DNA of 64,000 bases from Streptomyces achromogenes (GCF_030816715.1 NZ_JAUSYH010000001.1:4588001-4652000), one strand, 5' to 3'; numbered from the stretch's first letter, positions 24,787 through 33,643 are shown. Translations and numbers: made by a program. Notes: generated by a model not told the origin, from the letters alone.

Positions 24787-25569
24787 CTATGCGTCGATCG
24801 TCGTCAGGAAGCGGGCCAGGGCCTTGTTGAAATCCGTCGGCTGTTCCAGGTTCGGCAGATGGGCGGCGCTTCGGACGATGTGCAGCGTGGAGTGCGGGAG
24901 CAGGGCGTGCATGGCCTCCGCGTCGGACACCGGGGTGTACGCGTCGTCCTCGCCGACCACGACCAGGGCGGGGACGGCGAGCCGGGTCAGCAGGGGACGG
25001 TAGTCGGGGCGTTCGGCCCGGCCGCGCAGGGCCGCCGCGGCGCCCTCCGGGGCGGTGGACGTCATCATGCGGTGGACGTGCGCCTTGACCTCGGGGTGCG
25101 CGGTGGGCGCGACCATCTTCTCCAGCACCTCGTCGGCGTAGCCGCGCATGCCCTCGGCGAGCAGACGGTCCGCCATGTCGTTGCGCGCCGTCCGGCCGTC
25201 GGTGGTCTCCGGGTCGGGGGAGGTGTCGGCGAGGACCAGGCCGCGGACGCGGTCGCCGAAGCGGGCGCAGCACTCCATCGCGATCTGGCCCCCCATCGAC
25301 AGACCGGCCAGGACGAACGCCTCCGCCTTCAGGCCGTCGAGCAGTTCCTCCAGGTCCTCGGCGAAGCGGGAGAGCGGGGTGACGCCGGGGACGACCGGGG
25401 ACGCGCCGTAACCGCGCAGGTCGGGGGCGATCACCCGGCGGGTGGCGGAGAACGCCTCGATCTGCGGGGCCCACATGGTGCGGTCGAAGGGGTGGCCGTG
25501 GACGAGGACGAGGGGGAGCGCCTGAGGCGTATCCGCTCCTTTGTCCTCGTATGCGAGGAAGGGTGCCAT
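24787..25569 (-). CDS. Alpha/beta-fold hydrolase
   Basis: A 260-residue hydrolase with oxyanion-loop HGHPFDRTMW (about residues 25-34), nucleophile elbow GLSMGGQ (Ser near 93), acid VVVGEDDAYTPVSDA (about 203-217) and catalytic His in SAAHLPNLEQP (about 237). Size and sequence are those of esterase/3-oxoadipate enol-lactonase-like proteins. The substrate is not deducible. ATG 25569 has TACCGT 6 nt upstream, a leaderless arrangement. It is divergent from a MocR regulator with direct-repeat operators in the 95-bp gap, which may control both. Confidence 0.88.
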   Translation of the reverse strand: MAPFLAYEDKGADTPQALPLVLVHGHPFDRTMWAPQIEAFSATRRVIAPDLRGYGASPVVPGVTPLSRFAEDLEELLDGLKAEAFVLAGLSMGGQIAMECCARFGDRVRGLVLADTSPDPETTDGRTARNDMADRLLAEGMRGYADEVLEKMVAPTAHPEVKAHVHRMMTSTAPEGAAAALRGRAERPDYRPLLTRLAVPALVVVGEDDAYTPVSDAEAMHALLPHSTLHIVRSAAHLPNLEQPTDFNKALARFLTTIDA

Positions 25570-25575
25570 GCGGCG

Positions 25576-25581
25576 ACGGTA
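25576..25581 (-). promoter_or_regulatory. -10 box for a leaderless hydrolase transcript
   Basis: Reverse-strand TACCGT ends 6 nt before ATG 25569. It lies beside the MocR direct repeats. Confidence 0.5.
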
Positions 25582-25595
25582 GGCCGGTATCGCTG

Positions 25596-25629
25596 CTCGG
25601 TGCAATAAGATCTTTGCCCTCGGTGCAAT
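25596..25629. promoter_or_regulatory. Direct-repeat operator of the MocR regulator
   Basis: CTCGGTGCAAT occurs twice in the same orientation (25596-25606 and 25619-25629), 23 bp apart start to start, in the intergenic space before the MocR gene. MocR/GabR-type regulators typically bind such paired direct repeats, so autoregulation and control of the divergent hydrolase are likely. Confidence 0.7.
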
Positions 25630-25664
25630 GACGCCGGCGCCCCTCGAGGAAGGTTCGTGTTCCG

Positions 25665-27008
25665 ATGGCCGACTTCCGGTCGATCGCCGACCGCATCGCC
25701 GACGACATCGCCGCCGGACGGTTGCGTCCCGGCCAACGGCTGCCCCCGCAGCGGTGGTTCGCCCGACGGCACCGCGTCGCGCCGTCGACGGCCGGGCGGG
25801 TGTACGGCGAACTCGTGCGGCGTGGGCTGGTGGTGGGCGAGGTGGGGCGGGGCACCTTCGTGCGGGCCGCGCCGCCCGCCGCGCAGGGGCGGGCGCTGGT
25901 CGAGACCGCCACCGTCGCACCCGTCAACCTCGAGCTCAACTACCCTTCCGCGCCGGGCCAGTCGGAGCTGCTCGCCCCGGTTCTCGCGCCGCTGTTGCGG
26001 CCCGACGTGCTGACCGAGGCACTGCGTCCGGGCGCCGCCGACGGCACGCCGGCCGCCCGCGAGGCCGCCGCCCGGCTGCTCGCCGTCCCCGGCTGGCGGC
26101 CGGAGCCGGACCGGTTCCTCTTCACCGGCAACGCCCGCCAGGCCATCGCCGCCGCGCTCGCCTCGCTGGTCCGGCCGGGCGGCCGGGTCGGGGTGGAGGA
26201 GCTGACGTATCCGCTGGTCAAGGAGATCGCCGCGCGGCTGGGCGTGGTGCTCGTGCCGCTCGCCGGCGACGCGGAAGGCGTGCGGCCCGACGCGATCGCC
26301 GCCGCCCACCGCGCGGCTCCCCTCTCGGCGCTCTATCTCCAGCCGACGCTCCACAATCCGACGTCCGTGACCACGGGCGAGGACCGGCGGCGCGAACTCG
26401 GGCTGTTCGTAGTCGGGTTGGGGCTGCCTGTCGTCGAGGACCGCATCTGGTCCTTTCTGCACCCGGACGCCGTGCCGCTCGCCGTCCACGCCCCCGGGCT
26501 CGTCCACGTGGTGGACGGGCTGTCCAAACGGGTCGCGCCGGGACTGGCCGTCGGCTTCCTCGTCGTGCCGGAGCACCGGACCCGGGAGGCGGCGGCCGCG
26601 GTCCGGTCCGGCGGGTGGAGCGCGGGACGGTTCGCCGTGGAGGCGGCCGTGCGGTGGACGCAGGAGGGCGTGGTGCGGCAGCTCGTCGAGCACAAGCGGG
26701 CGGATGCCGCACGTCGGCAGGCGATCCTCGCCGAGCACCTCGACGGGTTCGTCGTCCGCACCGATCCGCGCGCCTACTACGCCTGGTGGGAACTGCCCGC
26801 GCCGTGGCGGGCGGACGCCTTCACGGCCGCGGCCGCCGCCCACGGCATCGCCGTCACCCCCGGCGCCGCCTTCGCCGTGGACCCGCACCGCACCCCGGAC
26901 GCCGTCCGGCTCGGACTCGCCTCGGCCCCGGAGCGGGAACTCGCACGGGCGCTGCGGGTGCTGGCCGCCGTCGCGGCGGCCGGACCCGCGGCGAGCGGGA
27001 TGGGCTGA
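25665..27008 (+). CDS. MocR family regulator (GntR HTH fused to PLP aminotransferase fold)
   Basis: A 447-residue transcription factor. It has an N-terminal GntR winged helix (about 1-70: IADRIADDIAAGRLRPGQRLPPQRWFARRHRVAPSTAGRVYGEL) and a C-terminal fold-type I aminotransferase-like domain binding PLP (VDGLSKRVAPGLAVGF, with the Schiff-base Lys near residue 288). MocR proteins use PLP or an amino-acid adduct as effector, controlling GABA, taurine, B6 or other genes. The target here is unknown. ATG 25665 follows AGGAAGG at a long 11-nt spacing. Confidence 0.92.
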   Translation: MADFRSIADRIADDIAAGRLRPGQRLPPQRWFARRHRVAPSTAGRVYGELVRRGLVVGEVGRGTFVRAAPPAAQGRALVETATVAPVNLELNYPSAPGQSELLAPVLAPLLRPDVLTEALRPGAADGTPAAREAAARLLAVPGWRPEPDRFLFTGNARQAIAAALASLVRPGGRVGVEELTYPLVKEIAARLGVVLVPLAGDAEGVRPDAIAAAHRAAPLSALYLQPTLHNPTSVTTGEDRRRELGLFVVGLGLPVVEDRIWSFLHPDAVPLAVHAPGLVHVVDGLSKRVAPGLAVGFLVVPEHRTREAAAAVRSGGWSAGRFAVEAAVRWTQEGVVRQLVEHKRADAARRQAILAEHLDGFVVRTDPRAYYAWWELPAPWRADAFTAAAAAHGIAVTPGAAFAVDPHRTPDAVRLGLASAPERELARALRVLAAVAAAGPAASGMG

Positions 27009-27037
27009 ACCGGACCGGACCGGACCGGCCGCGAGCC

Positions 27038-27078
27038 GTGTCGCCTTGCGCCATGTCGCCTTGCGCCGTGTCGCACCG
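27038..27078. repeat. Short tandem repeat after the MocR gene
   Basis: GTGTCGCCTTGCGCC is followed by ATGTCGCCTTGCGCC and a partial third copy (15-bp unit). No gene or function is apparent. It lies in the convergent gap before 27158. Confidence 0.6.
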
Positions 27079-27157
27079 GGGCGCGTTTGCGTGCGTGCGT
27101 GGCGTCTTGAGATGCGTCGGGCTCCGGTCGGGGCAGGGCCCGCCACGCCCCGGGTGG

Positions 27158-28090
27158 TCAGGCACTGACGTGTGTCGGCTCCGGAGGGGGTGCCGGGACG
27201 GGCGGCGCGGCGGGGGCCGCGGGGTGTCGCCGGTGGCGCAGCAGGCGGGCCAGGGGCGAGTCGGGGCTGCTGAGCCAGGTCGCCGCCGCCACCGTCAGGC
27301 CCAGCGCCAGCAGCAGCCAGGAGGCCGTGCGCAGGGTGGTGGTGAGGGCGTCGTAGACCGCGCCGGCGGCCGGCCGGTGAGCCTCGTCGGGGAGGTCGTC
27401 GAGGGTCAGACGGCGGCCGAGGGCGACCGCGAGGCCCAGGAACGCGCCGCCGAGCGCGGTGCCGAGGGCGGTCGCGGTGACGGCCCGGCGGCGGCAGGAC
27501 GCCACCGCGATGCCCGCCACCCCGAACACGACGGCGGCCAGAGGCAGCCAGAAGCCTGCGACGTCGAGCACGTGGTAGCCCTTCCGGAGTGCGGCCAGGT
27601 CGTCGGACGGGAGCAGCGCCACCTGCGTGTGCTCGATGGGGATGCGTGCGGCGAACGGCACGTGATCCACCGTCAGCTGCTGCTTGAGGGGCGTGGTGAC
27701 GGTCGCCAGGTCCACGGTGACGGGACGTCCGTCGCGGCCGGCCCGGTCGTCCCGGAGCGCCCGCATGACCGCGGTGTGCGCCGCCTCGTTGCCCGCGTCC
27801 CACGCGGTGCGGTAGGCGCGGGTCGCGGTGAACGAGCGGAACGCGTCGCGCAGGAAGAGCGCATTCATCCCGGCCTCGCGCGCCACCCCCTCCCCCACCG
27901 TGTCGGCGACGGCGTTCCGGACGTCGGGGTCGGCGGCGAGCGGCGCCATCGTGGTGACGTAACTGCGCGTGTCGGTGAGGCCGTACGCGGCCCAGGCCGC
28001 GAGTGCGCCGAACGGCACCAGCAGGCAGCACAGGGCGATGAGGGCGGCCGAGAGAGCGGTCCGCAGGCTTCGGGACACGCCTCCAGGCAA
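27158..28090 (-). CDS. Membrane protein of unknown function
   Basis: A 310-residue protein. One helix near the N terminus (about 13-36) is followed by an external domain (about 37-165, containing TRSYVTTMAPLAADPDVRNAVADTVGEGVAREAG), then three further helices between about 175 and 280 and a Pro-rich cytoplasmic tail. This single helix, extracytoplasmic domain and three-helix layout is common among unnamed actinobacterial membrane proteins. No enzyme motif is seen. TTG 28090 has GGAG 4 nt upstream. An in-frame GTG at 28078 is less well placed. Confidence 0.72.
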   Translation of the reverse strand: MPGGVSRSLRTALSAALIALCCLLVPFGALAAWAAYGLTDTRSYVTTMAPLAADPDVRNAVADTVGEGVAREAGMNALFLRDAFRSFTATRAYRTAWDAGNEAAHTAVMRALRDDRAGRDGRPVTVDLATVTTPLKQQLTVDHVPFAARIPIEHTQVALLPSDDLAALRKGYHVLDVAGFWLPLAAVVFGVAGIAVASCRRRAVTATALGTALGGAFLGLAVALGRRLTLDDLPDEAHRPAAGAVYDALTTTLRTASWLLLALGLTVAAATWLSSPDSPLARLLRHRRHPAAPAAPPVPAPPPEPTHVSA

Positions 28091-28211
28091 TGGCTCCGGG
28101 GCGGGGAGCGCGAGCCCATGACGGCCGAACGGGTGGCGTCCGGGTCATGCCCTCCGGTGGAGGGTTCACCCGAACGGGTGTTTCCTGGTTCTGGGGAGAA
28201 GGAGGCCCGAC

Positions 28212-28745
28212 ATGCGCACCACTGTGGCCCTGCGGACCCTGGCCGCGGCCCTGCTCGCCGGCGGCTCCCTCGCCGTCGCGGCGAGCGGCGCCACCGCCGC
28301 GCCGGCCCTGCCCACCAGCGGCGGCGGTGACGACCCGGTCCGGGGCACCGTCGTCTCCCGCACCGAGCTGAACGTGCGACAGGAACCCACGACCCACGCG
28401 CCGGTCGTGGCGGCGCTCGCGCCCGGCAGCCATGACCTGGTGCAGTGCGGGGTCAAGGGCCAGAGCGTGAACGGCGACCCGGACTGGTACTGGCTCTACG
28501 GCGCGCAGGGCTGGGCGAGCGCCGCCTTCGTGGACGTCGGCCGCGCACACGTGCCCGACTGCGCCGACCCGTGCCCGCGCTGGAAGGACGGCGACTGGAC
28601 GAACTGGGACGACCCGTTCACCGACAGTTCGTTCACCGTGTCGGGCTCCGGGTCGTTCAGCTTCTCCGGCACCTGGAGCTTCAGCGCCTCCGGATCGTCA
28701 CAAGCCTCGTCGGACGGCTGGGAGTGGGTACCGGCCGGCCGGTGA
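28212..28745 (+). CDS. Secreted SH3-like domain protein
   Basis: A 177-residue exported protein. ATG 28212 has a strong AAGGAGG 6 nt before it. Signal peptide is about 1-30 (ending ATAAPA). A bacterial SH3b-like domain follows (about 42-108: RGTVVSRTELNVRQEPTTHAPVVAAL, then WYWLYGAQGWASAAFVDV), which suggests cell-wall peptide binding. A Cys pair (CADPC) and a Ser/Gly/Phe-rich tail (SGSGSFSFSGTWSFSASGSS) complete it. It is probably a cell-wall-associated or extracellular accessory protein. It ends in a strong terminator. Confidence 0.82.
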   Translation: MRTTVALRTLAAALLAGGSLAVAASGATAAPALPTSGGGDDPVRGTVVSRTELNVRQEPTTHAPVVAALAPGSHDLVQCGVKGQSVNGDPDWYWLYGAQGWASAAFVDVGRAHVPDCADPCPRWKDGDWTNWDDPFTDSSFTVSGSGSFSFSGTWSFSASGSSQASSDGWEWVPAGR

Positions 28746-28764
28746 GTGGAGGGATGAGGGAAGA

Positions 28765-28798
28765 CCCGGGCCCCGGCGGAACACCGCCGGGGCCCGGG
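28765..28798 (+). terminator. Terminator of the SH3-domain gene
   Basis: CCCGGGCCCCGGCGG pairs with CCGCCGGGGCCCGGG around an AACA loop, 19 nt after the stop. It also separates the convergent membrane-protein gene. Confidence 0.85.
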
Positions 28799-28825
28799 CG
28801 CGGATGCGTCCGTCCCTCCTGGGTC

Positions 28826-29272
28826 CTAGCGGATGCGGTGTCCGTCCGCGTCCTCACGCGTGTAGAAGCGGAAGAACAGCGCCGCGAAGGTGGACGCCGC
28901 GACCGCCAGCGCCCAGCCGGTCGACCGCAGCACGCTCGCGCCGGTCTCGCTGTACAGGAAGCCGAAGGCGCAGCCGGCGAACACCGCCCACAGCACGGAG
29001 TGCAGTTCGCGCCGCAGCCGCGGGGCGACGGCGTGCACGCCCAGCCAGAGCACCGCGAACACGAACGCGCTCACGAAGCCGAGCAGGAGGTTCCAGCCGG
29101 TGATGGGGCCTCCGGCGCGGTTGTTGGCCGCGACCCAGTAGCCGTAGACGAGGCCCAGTCCCACGGCTGTCGTCCACTCCGCGGCCCGGTGGGTCCGTTC
29201 GCTGAAGACGTCGGGTGTACGGGTCGGTGCCGACCGGGTCCGTACGCCTGACGCGGGTGCCGCATGAGCCAT
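28826..29272 (-). CDS. Small integral membrane protein
   Basis: A 148-residue protein with a polar N terminus (about 1-30) and four predicted helices (around 33-50, 60-80, 90-107 and 117-135), ending in a charged FYTREDADGHRIR tail. No family is recognised. ATG 29272 has GAGGAG 8 nt upstream. It is convergent with the SH3 protein gene and divergent from the 29547 gene. Confidence 0.72.
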   Translation of the reverse strand: MAHAAPASGVRTRSAPTRTPDVFSERTHRAAEWTTAVGLGLVYGYWVAANNRAGGPITGWNLLLGFVSAFVFAVLWLGVHAVAPRLRRELHSVLWAVFAGCAFGFLYSETGASVLRSTGWALAVAASTFAALFFRFYTREDADGHRIR

Positions 29273-29546
29273 GAGAGGACTCCTCTCTCCTCGCCCCTGC
29301 CTTCCAGGGCACACCTGGGCGGGAGGGGTGGCAAGTCGGATGCACGAAGTGCGTGCGACGGGCCGTGTGCCGGGCCACTGCCCCGGGCCCCGTGTCGGCC
29401 CCTGCGTCATCCCTCGTGCCGGGCCGGGCCTGCCGGTCCGCGGCGGGCGACGAAGGCCCCGTAAGGGGAGGTTTGCAGTCCTGAGGCTCCCCTTCGCAGC
29501 AGCAGCGGTTACGGTGCTGAGGTACGTGATCGACAGGGGAGGGGAC

Positions 29547-31307
29547 ATGCGGGAGGGGACCATGCCCGGAACCGTGCTGCTGCTCGCGGCCTCGCCCAGG
29601 GGCAAGGGGTGTCTGGTCGACGCCGCCTCCGTGCTCCCCGTGCTGGCGGCCGTGCCGCCTCCCGTGCTGGCCGGCGCCGACACCGCGAACGTCGTCGAGC
29701 TCGCCGATCCGCTGGAGCCGCAGGCCGTGCTCACCCGGCTGCGGGCCGCCGCGGCCGCGCCCGGCCCGCTGACCCTGTTCGTCGCGGGGCAGCTGCAGCT
29801 CGACCGGCGGCAGCGACTGCCGCACCTGGCGCTCGCCCGGACGACGCCCTCCACGGTGCGTTACACCGGGTTCCCCTGGCACTGGTTCCGGGAGGAGCTG
29901 CGGCTGCGGGCGGCCGGGTCCACGACGGCCGTGCTCGATCTGCGCGCGGACCCGGAGACCTGGCAGTGGCTGCGCGCCAACCCGCTGGACTGCGGGCCCG
30001 CCACCGCCGTCTACGGGCGGATCGCGCCGCCGCCGGGCCGGCGGGAGGTCGCCGCGCCGACGTACATGAAGGCGGTCGCGACGATACTGCGCAGCGGGGG
30101 CCGTCCGGCCGTCGAGCGGCTGCACCAGGCGGCGCTGACCCGGATCGCCGGGGACGGTGAGGTCGGCGACCTGGTGCTCTCCGGCTCGGCCTCCCCGGTC
30201 ACCCCGGTCTTCCCGGTCACCCCGGCCTTCCCGGGGGGCCCCGTTGCCCCGGTTGCCCCGGAGGGCGGGGCCCGGCCCACGTCCTTCGTCGTGCCGTCGG
30301 CCTCCGGGTTCCCCACAGGCGCCGCTGTCCCCGTCGGGCCCCGCGTACCGGCCGGTTCCGCCGTTCCGGTCGCCCCGGTCGCTTCCGTCATAACCGCCGG
30401 CTCCGGCGCGCCCGCCGCGCCCGCCGTTCCGGTGGGTCCGGGCGCTCCGGGTCTGCCCGTCGGTTCTGCCGCGCCGGCCGTCTCCGGCACGCCCGTCGGT
30501 TCTGCCGCGCCAGCCGTCTCCGGCACGCCCGCCGACTCGGCTGTGGCCAATGCCTCGGCCGGACCGGCGGCACACCCGGTGCCCGACGTTTCCGCTTCCG
30601 CGTCCGGCACGCCCGCCGACCCGGCTGGTCCCGCTGTCTCCGCCTCCGGCGTGCCCGCACCCGCCCGCTCGGCCTACGCCGGGCCGCCCGCGCCCGCGGT
30701 GCCTGCCGTCGCCCCTGCGCCGCCGGCCGTATCCCCCGCCCCCGCCTCTGCCATTGCCCCCGCCCCCGTCGCGCATGTCGGGCACGCGACCCCCGCGACC
30801 TCCTCGACCCTCCGCCCCCGGATCCCCTCCCCGGCGTCCGGCGGGGAGGGGGAGCCCAGGGGTGGGCGGGAGAGGCGCGACCTCGATCCGCACGCCGCCA
30901 TCTCCACCGCCGTCCGGTCCGGACGGCACGCCGACGCAGACGTTCTCGCCGCGGGGCTGGAGCAGGCCGCTGCCGCGTCGTACGGGCCCGGGTCCGAGGA
31001 GGCGTTGCACTGGGCCGAGGTGCGGGCGGACCTGGCGATGTTCGCGGGGGACGCCGAGCGCAGCTGCCGTACCTGGATGACGGTCGCCTTCGCCCGGCTG
31101 GACGCCGGGCAGCCGGTCGACGCGCCCGCCGTGGAGGCGGCGGCCGACCGGGCGCACCACCAGTGGGGGCGGATCCCCGACGTGGCGCGGGCCCGGGCGC
31201 TGGGGCGGGCTATCGCGGAGTTGCGGGCCCGGGTGCCGGGCCGGCGCGAGGGTGCGCTGGACCATGTCCAGCGGCAGTTGCGGCAGCTGCAGACGTCCCC
31301 GGGGTGA
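29547..31307 (+). CDS. Large unrecognised protein with a Pro/Ala/Val linker
   Basis: A 586-residue protein. Residues 1-210 form a globular domain (LLLAASPRGKGCLVDAASVLPVLAAV, LTLFVAGQLQLDRRQRLPHLALART, FPWHWFREELRLR). Residues about 215-445 are a Pro/Ala/Val/Gly low-complexity linker with SAAPAVSGTPVG-type repeats. Residues about 455-586 are helical (AISTAVRSGRHADADVLAAGLEQAAAASYG, with TPR-like spacing). I do not recognise a named family. ATG 29547 has GGGGAGGGG 3 nt upstream, and ATG 29562 is an equally spaced alternative. Confidence 0.72.
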   Translation: MREGTMPGTVLLLAASPRGKGCLVDAASVLPVLAAVPPPVLAGADTANVVELADPLEPQAVLTRLRAAAAAPGPLTLFVAGQLQLDRRQRLPHLALARTTPSTVRYTGFPWHWFREELRLRAAGSTTAVLDLRADPETWQWLRANPLDCGPATAVYGRIAPPPGRREVAAPTYMKAVATILRSGGRPAVERLHQAALTRIAGDGEVGDLVLSGSASPVTPVFPVTPAFPGGPVAPVAPEGGARPTSFVVPSASGFPTGAAVPVGPRVPAGSAVPVAPVASVITAGSGAPAAPAVPVGPGAPGLPVGSAAPAVSGTPVGSAAPAVSGTPADSAVANASAGPAAHPVPDVSASASGTPADPAGPAVSASGVPAPARSAYAGPPAPAVPAVAPAPPAVSPAPASAIAPAPVAHVGHATPATSSTLRPRIPSPASGGEGEPRGGRERRDLDPHAAISTAVRSGRHADADVLAAGLEQAAAASYGPGSEEALHWAEVRADLAMFAGDAERSCRTWMTVAFARLDAGQPVDAPAVEAAADRAHHQWGRIPDVARARALGRAIAELRARVPGRREGALDHVQRQLRQLQTSPG

Positions 31308-31668
31308 ACCGGTTCTCGCCCGGCCCCGGTGTCAGCGGTGGTCGGCCGTGTACTGCTGGGCCGTCGACGGGGGCGGAGCCGTGTCGGTGGTGGCGGCCGG
31401 GCCCGCGTTGGCGGCGGTGACCAGGGCCGCGACGGTCAGGAGTGCCGCCGCAGGGGCTCTCGCACAGGGCGCGGAGGGGCGGGCGGGGCGGGTGAAGGCG
31501 GCGCCCGACGCGTACCGCCCCGCTCATGCGCACCCCGCCCCGCCACCTCTCACCTCCCCCGCCGGCCCACCCCCGCGGCTCCGGTTTTCGCCGTGTGCCC
31601 GGGGTACTCGGCGGGCGGAGCACACGCCGGGCGGCCGGGCGGGCGGCCCGGCGGACGGAGGTGACGGC

Positions 31669-32395
31669 GTGAGCGACCAGGAATGGGACCGGATCGTCGG
31701 CGTCGTCGCCCGGGAGACGGGCGACGCCGTCGCCCAGGACGTGCCGCAGCGGCTGTGCGACGCCGTGCTGAAGCTGCTGCCGGTGAGCGGCGCGAGCGTG
31801 TCGCTGCGCGGCGAGGGGATGCCGGTGCCGCTGGGAGCGAGCGGGGAGAGCGCGGCGTACGTGCTGGAGATGGAGGTCACCCTGGGGGACGGGCCGGGTC
31901 TGGAGGCCGCCGAGACGGGCGCCGTGGTCGTCGCCCCCGACCTGACCTCGAGCCGGGACGCCGGCCGCTGGCCGGTGTTCGCGCAGCAGGGCGGCGGCCG
32001 CCGGGGTCCGGTCGGTGTACGCGCTGCCGCTGGGCGACCGCGCGGTGTGCGTGGGCACGCTCGACCTCTACCGTGACGTTCCCGGTGAGCTCGCCGTCGA
32101 GGAGGTGCGCACCGCGCGGGTGGTGGCCGACGTCGTGACGGCGGCGCTGCTGGCGCTGCCCCGGGACGATCAGGCCGGCCCGGACGGCGCCGGCCTCTGG
32201 CTCAGCCCGCTGGCCACCGACCACGGCGAGGTGTACCAGGCCGTCGGCATGCTGATGGCCCAACTCGGCGTCGCCGCGGACGAGGCGCTGGCGCTCCTGC
32301 GGGGGCACGCCTTCGCGGGGGACCGCACGGTGCTGGAACTCGCGCACGACGTCGTCGAGCACCGCACACGGTTCGACGACGACCCGGACTTCTGA
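31669..32395 (+). pseudogene. Frameshifted GAF-ANTAR regulator
   Basis: From GTG 31669 (GGAGGTGAC upstream) the frame encodes a GAF-like sensor (VVARETGDAVAQDVPQRLCDAVLKLLPVSGASVSLRGEG..., VTLGDGPGLEAAETGAVVVAPDL). Frame is lost near 31990. The other frame continues VRSVYALPLGDRAVCVGTLDLYR, then ends in an ANTAR domain (VYQAVGMLMAQLGVAADEALALLRGHAF). Removing one G from GGG near 31990 restores a protein of about 241 residues. ANTAR domains bind paired RNA hairpins to antiterminate transcription. Mutation or sequencing error cannot be distinguished. Confidence 0.8.
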
Positions 32396-32528
32396 GCGGG
32401 TGACCGCCCCGAAGCGCCCCCGGCGTCCAGTCTGCCCCCGCTTGCTCTCCGCCTGACCGCAGCCTCTCTCCCCGCCTGCCTTCCCGCCTGCTCTCCGCCC
32501 GCTTGTTCTCCGTCTGCTCTCGGCCTGC

Positions 32529-33362
32529 TCAGATCTGTACCTGCCCCTGCTTCCTGACGTCCTCCAGCCGGCGCACGCCCAGCTGCACGGCCGCCTGGGT
32601 CGCGGCGTTGGGGGCGTCGTCGAGACCGCCGTTGGTGAGGGTGAAGGCGTCCTCGCCGGCCCGTACGGCGGCGACGTCCAGGGTGAGGATCGTCGGGTTG
32701 CCGCCGAGGTTCTCCCCGGCGTTCTCCCCGGCGTTCTCGCCTGCGTTCTCGGCTGCGTTGTCGGCTGCGCCCGCCCAGCGCGTCAGCGTGACCCGCAGGC
32801 CCTGCCGCACGTCGCCCACCTCCGGCAGGGGCAGCTCGGAGACCTGCACGTCCAGCACGGCGTCGCCGGCCGCCTTGGCGGTGAACCGGGCGCATGTCTG
32901 CGGCAGCGTCCTCAGCCGGGCCAGGCTGCGGTCCACGTCTGCCGGGCGGCTGGCGGTGAGCTGGTAGCGGAGCTGGGCGCCGGAGTCCGGATCGTCGAGT
33001 GCGACGACCGCGCGGGCCGGTCCGCCGAGCAGCTCGTCGGCGTAGAGGTCGTCGAGGAGCCGCTGGCAGTCGGCGGGCGAGGCCGTCGCCTTCAGCATCC
33101 CGTCCCGCCAGGTCGCGGCGCCGCGGGTCGGGGTCCAGGGCGCGCCGAGGTCCCGCTCGGTGATGAGGGCGGCCTGCGCCTGAGCCTTGGTCAGTCCCTT
33201 CGAGGCGGCCGGCGCGGACGGCTTCGCCGACGACCGCTCCACGGTGGGGGTGGCCGGAGCGGCGGTCGGCGGATGCTCCAGGCCGAGGGTGGCGCAGCCC
33301 GAGGTGAGGGCGGTGACGGCGGTGAGGAGGAGCGTGGAGGCCAGGAGAGGACGGCGGGTCAT
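32529..33362 (-). CDS. Lipoprotein of unknown function
   Basis: A 277-residue exported lipoprotein: basic MTRRPLLAST start, hydrophobic core, lipobox LTSGC (Cys near residue 23). A Pro/Ser/Ala spacer leads to a domain with KAQAQAALITERDLGAPWTPT and DCQRLLDDLYADELLGGPARAVVALDD. It resembles the soluble, possibly ligand-binding lipoproteins frequent in Streptomyces. No family name is certain. Residues about 205-224 contain an Asn/Ala/Glu repeat (ENAGENAGEN). 32400-32528 is a C/T-rich tandem-repeat tract with no gene. Confidence 0.78.
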   Translation of the reverse strand: MTRRPLLASTLLLTAVTALTSGCATLGLEHPPTAAPATPTVERSSAKPSAPAASKGLTKAQAQAALITERDLGAPWTPTRGAATWRDGMLKATASPADCQRLLDDLYADELLGGPARAVVALDDPDSGAQLRYQLTASRPADVDRSLARLRTLPQTCARFTAKAAGDAVLDVQVSELPLPEVGDVRQGLRVTLTRWAGAADNAAENAGENAGENAGENLGGNPTILTLDVAAVRAGEDAFTLTNGGLDDAPNAATQAAVQLGVRRLEDVRKQGQVQI

Positions 33363-33556
33363 CGGGGGTGCCTCCAGGGGTGGGCGCGGGCGCCGGGCCG
33401 GCGACGGCGTCCGCGTCGGCGAACCGGGGTGCTTTCTCCCACGTCAGCACCGGTGCGGCGGGGTGACCAGCGCGGCGGTCCGTACGGGTTACCGGCGTTG
33501 GTGCGGGCGGGTGGGCGGCCGCGGGAAAAGGGTGGCGTGCCGTGATCCGCCGTTGT

Positions 33557-33562
33557 TAGCGT
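33557..33562 (+). promoter_or_regulatory. -10 box of the ThrRS leader transcript
   Basis: TAGCGT ends 7 nt before ATG 33570, so the leader peptide would be translated from a leaderless 5' end. The -35 region is not clear. Confidence 0.5.
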
Positions 33563-33569
33563 GGTCGGC

Positions 33570-33626
33570 ATGAAGCGCGCCCAGTCGTCCCTCACGACGA
33601 CGCCGGAGACCGTCCCGGCGCGCTGA
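33570..33626 (+). CDS. Threonine-rich leader peptide (putative attenuator) of ThrRS
   Basis: An 18-codon frame encodes MKRAQSSLTTTPETVPAR, with four Thr including three consecutive ACG codons (33594-33602). It ends 91 bp before the synthetase GTG and is immediately followed by a strong terminator hairpin. CCAGTCGT (33581-33588) is complementary to ACGACTGG (33630-33637) and GCGCGCC (33575-33581) to GGCGCGC (33617-33623), so alternative leader structures are possible. The layout is that of classic ribosome-stalling attenuation: low charged Thr-tRNA would stall translation at the ACG run and prevent termination. This is inference from layout. Confidence 0.7.
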   Translation: MKRAQSSLTTTPETVPAR

Positions 33627-33643
33627 TCCACGACTGGATGTCC

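Noticed and set aside
25431..28550. 1039-residue reverse frame spanning several genes
   Set aside because: Runs through the MocR, membrane and SH3 genes on the other strand. Composition is antisense-like.
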